This document shows positions 54,014-64,000 of a stretch of DNA of 64,000 bases, piece after piece. The first letter of the stretch is position 1; every line of letters begins with the position of its first letter. A program made the translations under genes and the position numbers. The notes beneath the pieces are model-generated. The model was not told the origin of the DNA and searched no databases. It saw only the letters and a program-made list of their open reading frames with translations. Source of the stretch: Archivesica marissinica (lineage: Eukaryota; Mollusca; Bivalvia; Venerida; Vesicomyidae); contig CM026403.1 of assembly GCA_014843695.1 (NCBI GenBank), positions 6,746,818-6,810,817 of the forward strand. Reading direction: 5' to 3'.

Positions 54014-57000
54014 CCACAGCTATACTTCAGTAAGTGCTACTGAGTGCAGCACACTATGCACAGCTATACTTCAGTAAGAGGATTCTACTGAGTGCAGCAC
54101 ACTATGCACAGCTATACTTCAATATGAGGATTCTACTGAGTGCAGCACCAGCACACTATGCACAGCTATACTTCAGTATGAGGATTCTACTGAGTGCAGC
54201 ACCAGCACACTATGCACAGCTATACTTCACTAAGTGCTACTGAGTGCAGCACTAGCACACTATGCACAGCTATACTTCAGTAAGTGCTACTGAGTGCAGC
54301 ACCAGTACACTATGCACAGCTATACTTCAGTAAGAGGATTCTACTGAGTGCAGCACCATCACACTATGCACAGCTATACTTCAGTATGAGGATTCTACTG
54401 AATGCAGCACACTATGCACAGCTATACTTCAGTAAGAGGATTCTACTGAGTGCAACACACTATACACAGCTATACTTCAGTACGAGGATTCTACTGAGTG
54501 CAGCACCAGCACACTATGAACAGCTATACTTCAGTACGAGGATTCTACTGAGTGCAGCACCAACCACACTATGCACAACTATACTTCAGTACGAGGATTC
54601 TACTGAGTGCAGCACCATCACACTATGCACAGCTATACTTCAGTATGAGGATGCTACTGAGTGCAACACACTATGCACAGCAATACTTCAGTACAAGGAT
54701 TTTACTGAGTGCAGCACCAACACACTATGCACAGCTATACTTCAGTACGAGGATTCTACTGAGTGCAGCACACTATGCACAACTATACTTCAGTACGAGG
54801 ATTCTACTGAGTGCAGCACCATCACACTATGCACAGCTATACTTCAGTATGAGGATGCTACTGAGTGCAACACACTATGCACAGCAATACTTCAGTACAA
54901 GGATTTTACTGAGTGCAGCACCAACACACTATGCACAGCTATACTTCAGTACGAGGATTCTACTGAGTGCAGCACACTATGCACAACTATACTTCAGTAC
55001 GAGGATTCTACTGAGTGCAGCACCATCACACTATGCACAGCTATACTTCAGTATGAGGATGCTACTGAGTGCAACACACTATGCACAGCAATACTTCAGT
55101 ACGAGGATTCTACTGAGTGCAGCACCAGCACACTATGCACAGCTATACTTCAGTATGAGGATGCTACTGAGAGCAACACACTATGCACAGCAATACTTCA
55201 GTACAAGGATTCTACTGAGTGCAGCACCAACACACTATGCACAGCTATACTTCAGTACGAGGATTCTACTGAGTGCAGCACCAGCACACTATGCACAGCT
55301 ATACTTCAGTACGAGGATTCTACTGAGTGAAGCACCATCACATTATGCACAGCTATACTTCAGTACGAGGATTCTACTGAGTGCAGCATTAGCACACTAT
55401 GCACAGCTATACTTCAGTACGAGGATTCTACTGAGTGCAGCACCAACACACTATGCACAGCTATACTTCAGTACGAGGATTCTACTGAGTGCAGCACCAT
55501 CACACTATGCACAGCTATACTTCAGTATGAGGATTCTACTGAGTGCAGCACCATCACACTATGCACAGCTATACTTCAGTATGAGGATTCTACTGAGTGC
55601 AGCACCATCACACTATGCACAGCTATACTTCAGTATGAGGATTCTACTGAGTGCAGCACTAGCACACTATGCACAGCAATACTTCAGTATGAGGATGCTA
55701 CTGAGTGCAACACACTATGCACAGCAATACTTCAGTACGAGGATTCTACTGAGTGCAGCACCATCACACTATGCACAGCTATACTTCAGTACGAGGATTC
55801 TACTGAGTGCAGCACACTATGCACAGCTATACTTCAGTACAAGGATTCTACTGAGTGCAGCACACTATGCACAGCTATACTTCAGTACGAGGATTCTACT
55901 GAGTGCAGCACACTATGCACAGCTATACTTCAGTAAGAGGATTCTACTGAGTGCAGCACACTATGCACAGCTATACTTCAGTAAGAGGATTCTACTGAGT
56001 GCAGCACCAACACACTATGCACAGCTATACTTCAGTATGAGGATTCTACTGAGTGCAGTACACTATGCACAGCTATACTTCAGTACGAGGATTCTACTGA
56101 GTGCAGCACCAACACACTATGCACAGCTATACTTCAGTAAGAGGATTCTACTGAGTGCATCACACTATGCACAGCTATACTTCAGTAAGAGGATTATACT
56201 GAGTGCAGCACCATCACACTATGCTCAGCTATACTTCAGTAAGAGGATTCTACTGAGTGCAGCACCATCACACTATGCACAGCTATACTTCAGTACGAGG
56301 ATTCTACTGAATGCAGCACACTATGCACAGCTATACTTCAGTAAGAGGATTCTACTGAGTGCATCACACTATGCACAGCTATATTTCAGTAAGAGGATTC
56401 TACTGAGTGCAGCACCATCACACTATGCACAGCTATACTTCAGTACGAGGATTCTACTGAGTGCAGCACCATCACACTATGCACAGCTATACTTCAGTAC
56501 GAGGATTCTACTGAGTGCAGCACCAACACACTATGCACAGCTATACATCAGTACGAGGATTCTACTGAGTGCAGCACCAGCACACTATGCACAGGTATAC
56601 TTCAGTACGAGGATTCTACTGAGTGCAGCACCATCACACTATGCACAGCTATACTTCAGTACGAGGATTCTACTGAGTGCAGCACCAACAAACTATGCAC
56701 AGCTATACTTCAGTATGAGGATTCTACTGAGTGCAGCACACTATGCACAGCTATACTTCAATAAGAGGATTCTACTGAGTGCAGCACACTATGCACAGCT
56801 ATACTTCAGTACGAGGATTCTACTGAGTGCAGCACACTATGCACAGCTATACTTCAGTAAGAGGATTCTACTGAGTGCAGCACACTATGCACTGCTATAC
56901 TTCAGTAAGAGGATTATACTGAGTGCAGCACCATCACACTATGCACAGCTATACTTCAGTATGAGGATTCTACTGAGTACAGCACCATCACACTATGCAC

Positions 57001-60000
57001 AGCTATACTTCAGTAAGTGCTACTGAGTGCAGCACCATCACACTATGCACAGCTATACTTCAGTAAGAGGATTCTACTGAGTGCAGCACCATCACACTAT
57101 GCACAGCTATACTTCAGTACGAGGATTCTACTGAGTGCAGCACACTATGCACAGCTATACTTCAGTAAGAGGATTCTACTGAGTGCATCACACTATGCAC
57201 AGCTATATTTCAGTAAGAGGATTCTACTGAGTGCAGCACCATCACACTATGCACAGCTATACTTCAGTACGAGGATTCTACTGAGTGCAGCACCATCACA
57301 CTATGCACAGCTATACTTCAGTACGAGGATTCTACTGAGTGCAGCACCAACACACTATGCACAGCTATACATCAGTACGAGGATTCTACTGAGTACAGCA
57401 CCATCACACTATGCACAGCTATACTTCAGTACAAGGATTCTACTGAGTGCAGCACCATCACACTATGCACAGCTATACTTCAGTATGAGGATTCTACTGA
57501 GTGCAGCACCAGCACACTATGCACAGCTATACTTCAGCACGAGGATTCTACTGAGTGCAGCACCAACACACTATGCACAGCTATACTTCAGTACGAGGAT
57601 TCTACTGAGTGCAGCACACTATTCACAGCTATACTTCAGTAAGAGGATTCTACTGAGTGCAGCACACTATGCACAGCTATACTTCAGTACGAGGATTCTA
57701 CTGAGTGCAGCACACTATGCACAGCTATACTTCAGTACGAGGATTCTACTGAGTGCAGCACACTATGCACAGCTATACTTCAGTAAGAGGATTCTACTGA
57801 GTGCAGCACCAACAAACTATGCACAGCTATACTTCAGTACGAGGATTGTACTGAGTGCAGCACACTATGCACAGCTATACTTCAGTACGAGGATTCTACT
57901 GAGTGCAGCACACTATGCACAGCTATACTTCAGTAAGAGGATTCTACTGAGTGCATCACACTATGCACTGCTATACTTCAGTAAGAGGATTATACTGAGT
58001 GCAGCACCATCACACTATGCACAGCTATACTTCAGTAAGAGGATTCTACTGAGTGCAGCACCATCACACTATGCACAGCTATACTTCAGTACGAGGATTC
58101 TACTGAGTGCAGCACACTATGCACAGCTATACTTCAGTAAGAGGATTCTACTGAGTGCATCACACTATGCACAGCTATATTTCAGTAAGAGGATTCTACT
58201 GAGTGCAGCACCATCACACTATGCACAGCTATACTTCAGTACGAGGATTCTACTGAGTGCAGCACCATCACACTATGCACAGCTATACTTCAGTATGAGG
58301 ATTCTACTGAGTGCAGCACCAACACACTATGCAAAGCTATACATCAGTACGAGGATTCTACTGATTGCAGCACCATCACACTATGCACAGCTATACTTCA
58401 GTACGAGGATTCTACTGAGTGCAGCACACTATGCACAGCTATACTTCAGTACGAGGATTCTACTGAGTGCAGCACACTATGCACAGCTATACTTCAGTAC
58501 GAGGATTCTACTGAGTGCAGCACACTATGCACAGCTATACTTCAGTAAGAGGATTCTACTGAGTGCAGCACACTATGCACAGCTATACTTCAGTACGAGG
58601 ATTCTACTGAGTGCAGCACACTATGCACAGCTATACTTCAGTACGAGGATTCTACTGAGTGCAGCACACTATGCACAGCTATACTTCAGTAAGAGGATTC
58701 TACTGAGTGCAGCACCAACAAACTATGCAGAGCTATACTTCAGTACGAGGATTCTACTGAGTGCAGCACACTATGCACAGCTATACTTCAGTACGAGGAT
58801 TCTACTGAGTGCAGCACCATCACACTATGCACAGCTATACTTCAGTACGAGGATTCTACTGAGTGCAGCACCATCACACTATGCACAGCTATACTTCAGT
58901 ACGAGGATTCTACTGAGTGCAGCACCATCACACTATGCACAGCTATACTTCAGTATGAGGATTCTACTGAGTGCAGCACCATCACACTATGCACAGCTAT
59001 ACTTCAGTAAGTGCTACTGAGTGCAGCACCATCACACTATGCACAGCTATACTTCAGTAAGAGGATTCTACTGAGTGCAGCACCATCACACTATGCACAG
59101 CTATACTTCAGTAAGAGGATTCTACTGAGTGCAGCACCATCACACTATGCACAGCTATACTTCAGTACGAGGATTCTACTGAGTGCAGCACACTATGCAC
59201 AGCTATACTTCAGTAAGAGGATTCTACTGAGTGCATCACACTATGCACAGCTATATTTCAGTAAGAGGATTCTACTGAGTGCAGCACCATCACACTATGC
59301 ACAGCTATACTTCAGTACGAGGATTCTACTGAGTGCAGCACCATCACACTATGCACAGCTATACTTCAGTACGAGGATTCTACTGAGTGCAGCACCAACA
59401 CACTATGCACAGCTATACATCAGTACGAGGATTCTACTGAGTACAGCACCATCACACTATGCACAGCTATACTTCAGTACAAGGATTCTACTGAGTGCAG
59501 CACCATCACACTATGCACAGCTATACTTCAGTAAGAGGATTCTACTGAGTGCAGCACACTATGCACAGCTATACTTCAGTACGAGGATTCTACTGAGTGC
59601 AGCACACTATGCACAGCTATACTTCAGTACGAGGATTCTACTGAGTGCAGCACACTATGCACAGCTATACTTCAGTAAGAGGATTCTACTGAGTGCAGCA
59701 CCAACAAACTATGCACAGCTATACTTCAGTACGAGGATTCTACTGAGTGCAGCACACTATGCACAGCTATACTTCAGTACGAGGATTCTACTGAGTGCAG
59801 CACACTATGCACAGCTATACTTCAGTAAGAGGATTCTACTGAGTGCATCACACTATGCACAGCTATACTTCAGTAAGAGGATTCTACTGAGTGCAGCACC
59901 ATCACACTATGCACAGCTATACTTCAGTAAGAGGATTCTACTGAGTGCAGCACCATCACACTATGCACAGCTATACTTCAGTACGAGGATTCTACTGAGT

Positions 60001-60586
60001 GCAGCACACTATGCACAGCTATACTTCAGTAAGAGGATTCTACTGAGTGCATCACACTATGCACAGCTATACTTCAGTAAGAGGATTCTACTGAGTGCAG
60101 CACCATCACACTATGCACAGCTATACTTCAGTACGAGGATTCTACTGAGTGCAGCACCATCACACTATGCACAGCTATACTTCAGTAGAGGATTCTACTG
60201 AGTGCAGCACCCACACACAACAACCAACAACACATGCAGCACCATCACACTATGCACAGCTATACTTCAGTACGAGGATTCTACTGAGTGCAGCACACTA
60301 TGCACAGCTATACTTCAGTAAGAGGATTCTACTGAGTGCAGCACACTATGCACAGCTATACTTCAGTAAGAGGATTCTACTGAGTGCAGCACACTATGCA
60401 CAGCTATACTTCAGTACGAGGATTCTACTGAGTGCAGCACACTATGCACAGCTATACTTCAGTAAGAGGATTCTACTGAGTGCAGCACCACACACTATGC
60501 ACAGCTATACTTCAGTACGAGGATTCTACTGAGTGCAGCACACTATGCACAGCTATACTTCAGTACGAGGATTCTACTGAGTGCAG
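54014..60586. repeat. 6.6-kb minisatellite of 48-bp and 54-bp units
   Basis: The unit is cactatgcacagctatactt, cagtacgaggattctactga, gtgcagca; the 54-bp form adds ccatca, ccaaca or ccagca. Both lengths are multiples of three, so the plus-strand frame HYAQLYFSTRILLSAAPS runs almost unbroken for about 1,900 codons. It is interrupted only at shortened units (54036, 54236, 54281, 57017, 59011) and at 60187. Higher-order blocks recur (for example 56400-57000, 57240-57900, 58220-58720, 59290-59800). It fills the 5' splice-distal part of the A-B intron. No promoter, start context or non-repeat domain supports a gene. Confidence 0.97.
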
Positions 60587-63517
60587 GATCCATCACACAT
60601 ACTGGTGTATAGAGAGATGGTGCCACACATACTGGTGCATAGAGAGACAGTGCCACACATACTGGTGCATAGAGAGATGGTGCCACACATACTGGTGCAT
60701 AGAGAGATGGTGCCACACATACTGGTGTATAGAGAGATGGTGCCACAAATACTGGTGTATAGAGAGATGGTGGCACACATACTGGTGCATAGAGAGACAG
60801 TGCCACACATACTGGTGCATAGAGAGATGGTGCCACACATACTGGTGCATATAGAGACAGTGCCACATATACTGGTGCATAGAGAGATGGTGCCTCACAT
60901 ACTGGTGTATAGAGAGATGGTGCCATATATACTGGTGCATAGAGAGAGAGATGGTGCCACACATACTGGTGTATAGAGAGATGGTGCCACACATACTGGT
61001 GCATAGAGAGAGATGGTGCCACACATACTGGTGCATAGAGAGATGATGCCACACATACTGGTGCATAGAGAGACAGTGTCACACATACAGGTGTATAGAG
61101 AGATGGTGCCACACATACTGGTGCATAGAGAGAGAGAGATGGTGCCATACATACTGGTGCATAGAGAGACAGTGCCACACATACTGGTGCATAGAGAGAT
61201 GGTGCCTCACATACTGGTGCATAGAGAGATGGTGCCTCACATACTGGTGCATAGAGAGACAGTGCCACACATACTGGTGCATAGAGAGATGGTGCCTCAC
61301 ATACTGGTGCATAGAGAGATGGTGCCATACATACTGGTGCATAGAGAGACAGTGCCACACATACTGGTGCATAGAGAGACAGTGCCACACATACTGGTGT
61401 ATAGAGAGATGGTGCCACACATACTGGTGTATAGAGAGAGAGATGGTGCCACACATACTGGTGTATAGAGAGATGGTGCCACACATACTGGTGCATAGAG
61501 AGACAGTGCCACACATACAGGTGTATAGAGAGATGGTGCCACACATACTGGTGCATAGAGAGAGAGATGGTGCCATACATACTGGTGCATAGAGAGACAG
61601 TGCCACACATACTGGTGCATAGAGAGACAGTGCCACACATACAGGTGTATAGAGAGATGGTGCCACACATACTGGTGTATAGAGAGAGAGATGGTGCCAC
61701 ACATACTGGTGTATAGAGAGATGGTGCCAAACATACTGGTGTATAGAGATGGTGCCACACATACTGGTGTATAGAGATGGTGCCATACATACTGGTGTAT
61801 AGAGATGGTGCCACACATACTGGTGTATAGAGAGATGGTGCCTCACATACTGGTGTATAGAGAGACAGTGTCATACATACTGGTGTATAGAGAGATGGTG
61901 CTATACATACTGGTGTATAGAGAGATGGTGCCACACATACTGGCGTATAGAGAGATGGTGCCACACATACTGGTGTATAGAGAGATGGTGCCACACATAC
62001 TGGTGTATAGAGAGATGGTGCCACACATACTGGTGCATAGAGAGAGAGATGGTGCCATACATACTGGTGCATAGAGAGACAGTGCCACACATACTGGTGC
62101 ATAGAGAGACAGTGCCATACATACTGGTGTATAGAGAGACGGTGCCACACATACTGGTGTATAGAGAGACGGTGCCATACATACTGGTGTATAGAGAGAT
62201 GGTGCCATACATACTGGTGTATAGAGAGATGGTGTCACACATACTGTTGTATAGAGAGATGGTGCCACACATACTGGTGTATAGAGAGATGGTGCCACAC
62301 ATACTGGTGTATAGAGAGATGGTGCCACACATACTGGTGTATAGAGAGATGGTGCCACACATACTGGTGTATAGAGAGACAGTGTCATACATACTGGTGT
62401 ATAGAGAGATGGTGTCATACATACTGGTGTATAGAGAGATGGTGCCACACATACTGGTGTATAGAGAGATGGTGGATACTGGTGCATAGAGATACAGTGT
62501 CATAAATACTGGTGTATAGAGAGATGGTGTCATACATACTGGTGTATAGAGAGATGGTGGATACTGGTGCATAGAGACGGTGCCATGCATACTGGTGTAT
62601 AGAGAGATGGTGCCTCACATACTGGTGTATAGAGAGATGGTGCCACACATATTGGTGTATAGAGAGACAGTGTCATACATACTGGTGTATAGAGAGATGG
62701 TGCCACACATACTGGTGTATAGAGAGATGGTGCCATACATACTGGTGTATAGAGATATGGTGCCACACATACTGGTGTATAGAGAGATGGTGCCACACAT
62801 ACTGGTGTATAGAGAGATGGTGCCGCACATACTGGTGTATAGAGAGATGGTGCCACACATACTGGTGTATAGAGAGATGGTGCCACACATACTGGTGCAT
62901 AGAGAGATGGTGCCACACATACTGGTGTATAGAGAGACAGTGTATACTGGTGTATAGAGAGATGGTGCCACACATACTGGTGTATAGAGAGATGGTGGCA
63001 CACATACTGGTGCATAGAGAGATGGTGCCACACATACTGGTGTATAGAGAGATGGTGCCACACATACTGGTGCATAGAGAGATGGTGCCACACATACTGG
63101 TGTATAGAGAGACAGTGTATACTGGTGTATAGAGAGATGGTGCCACACATACTGTTGTATAGAGAGATGGTGGCACACATACTGGTGCATATAGAAATGG
63201 TGCCATACATACTGGTGTATAGAGACAGTGCCACACATACTGGTGTATAGAGAGATGGTGGCACACATACTGGTGTATAGAGACAGTGCCATACATACTG
63301 GTGTATAGAGAGATGGTGGAATACATACTGGTGTATAGAGAGATGGTGTCACACATATTGGTGTATAGAGAGATGGTGGCACACATACTGGTGTATAGAG
63401 AGATGGTGCCACGCATACTGGTGTATAGAGAGATGGTGCCATACATACTGGTGTATAGAGAGATGGTGCCATACATACTGGTGTATAGAGAGATGGTGGC
63501 ACACATACTGGTGTATA
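60587..63517. repeat. 2.9-kb minisatellite of 30-bp units
   Basis: The unit is cacatactggtgtatagaga followed by gatggtgcca (30 bp), with c/t in gtgcat/gtgtat and gacag/gatgg variants. Length variants come from gain or loss of 'ga' pairs (for example 60942, 61130, 61565) and from deletions near 62475, 62565, 62940 and 63115. On the transcribed strand each unit carries CACCA|GTATGT, a donor-like sequence. The array starts about 36 nt inside the intron that follows exon A. Confidence 0.97.
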
Positions 63518-63552
63518 TTTGTATTGTGGTATATAAACAAAGAGACACTCAC

Positions 63553-63675
63553 GTGCTCATTACTTCAGCAGGAAGGCTTGTAATGACTGCCGGTATATCG
63601 TTGCCAGTTAGAAATTGTGCTATCTCGGAACTGAAGGTGTTACAGTTGTGGTCTAGTAAATGATAGCACTCTCCT
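63553..63675 (-). CDS. PPPDE-PUL protein gene, exon A (123 nt, catalytic-Cys exon of a DeSI-1-like isopeptidase)
   Basis: PPPDE (permuted papain fold) peptidases of the DeSI family remove SUMO or ubiquitin-like modifiers using a His/Cys dyad. This exon carries the Cys part: [20 protein letters not shown], with Cys in the invariant HNCN(T/N)F motif, then [17 protein letters not shown] and the first two bases of Thr. It closely follows the DeSI-1 pattern '…FLTG..IP..I..LP.EV.STPFGQ'. The acceptor is ctttacag at 63677-63676; the first base ends a split codon (phase 2 entry). The donor is GTGAGT. The His-containing exon(s) and start codon are beyond the right edge. With exons B-E this predicts an isopeptidase tethered through PUL to p97/Cdc48; that role is inference. 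Confidence 0.93.
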
Positions 63676-63710
63676 CTGTAAAGATAGATATGCATGAGTG
63701 TACATTAATT

Positions 63711-64000
63711 AGAACTGTCAGACAGGGGAGACCATCTCATGTAGAACTGTCAGACAGGGGAGGACCGTCTCTTGTAGACCTGTCACACAGGGGAGGACTG
63801 TCTCATGTAGAACTGTCAGACAGGGCAGGACCGTCTCATGTAGACCTGTCAGACAGGGGAGGACTGTCTCATGTAGAACTGTCAGACAGGGGAGACCGTC
63901 TCATGTAGACCTATCAGACAGGGGAGGACTGTCTCATGTACACCTGTCAGACAGGGGAGAACCGTCTCATGTAGACATGTCAGACAGGGGAGGACCATCT
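63711..64000. repeat. 33-bp minisatellite upstream of exon A, about nine copies, runs off the window
   Basis: The unit is agaactgtcagacaggggag followed by gaccgtctcatgt, with agacc/agaac and gaccg/gactg variants and one-base losses. On the gene's strand each unit reads CCTCCCCTGTCTGACAG, a pyrimidine tract ending in CAG, i.e. acceptor-like, and the array lies about 35 nt upstream of the true exon A acceptor. The total length is unknown because the window ends inside it. Confidence 0.92.

Noticed and set aside
60543..63552. Ser/Tyr/Val-rich minus-strand frames up to 535 codons in the sense direction of the PPPDE-PUL gene
   Set aside because: They are the 30-bp array read in stop-free frames; exon A's GTGAGT donor excludes this DNA, and exon A joins exon B in phase.

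Overview
This is a eukaryotic (animal) genomic window made mostly of tandem repeats. Coding exons total under 2 kb; roughly 54 kb of about 62 kb of called sequence is minisatellite. Spliceosomal introns, tRNA-headed SINEs and I/Jockey-type non-LTR retrotransposon fragments with RNase H domains point to an invertebrate. A mollusc or related lophotrochozoan is my best guess, but this is inference.

Two multi-exon genes lie on the minus strand. The first is TMEM104, an amino-acid-transporter-like membrane protein. Its last two exons are at 10459-10552 and 1860-2617 and join in phase across a 7.8 kb intron filled by a 28/21-bp array. The second is a PPPDE-type (DeSI-1-like) isopeptidase joined to a C-terminal PUL domain. 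Five consecutive exons are visible: 63553-63675, 53303-53561, 51654-51977, 49103-49258 and 28545-28620. All four junctions keep frame. The 5' end (catalytic His) and the last PUL exon(s) are not seen. The 5' exons of TMEM104 are also missing.

Layout: 1-310 possible 3' end of a plus-strand gene; 641-1733 SINE-derived 55-bp array; 1860-10552 TMEM104 exons and intron; 11191-11414 37-bp array, then a 1,000-N gap; 12415-23762 26-bp array; 23928-26803 RNase H fragments with their own 53/54-bp minisatellite; 26881-28540 28-bp array; 28545-28620 a 76-nt exon; 28632-45178 16/17-bp array with a second 1,000-N gap; 45179-48601 33-bp array in two blocks; 48758-49117 28-bp splice-junction array; 49.1-52.4 kb exons D and C with SINEs and a retrotransposon relic; 52404-53302 25-bp splice-donor array; 54.0-60.6 kb 48/54-bp array; 60.6-63.5 kb 30-bp array; 63.7-64.0 kb 33-bp array.

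The most unusual signal is that several arrays are built from splice-site sequence of the host gene. The 28-bp array beside exon D is twelve extra copies of the exon-D/intron junction. The 25-bp array beside exon B is about 36 copies of that exon's GTAAGT donor with six exonic bases. Other arrays carry donor-like or acceptor-like motifs on the transcribed strand. The very long open frames inside the arrays are products of stop-free repeat units, not genes.
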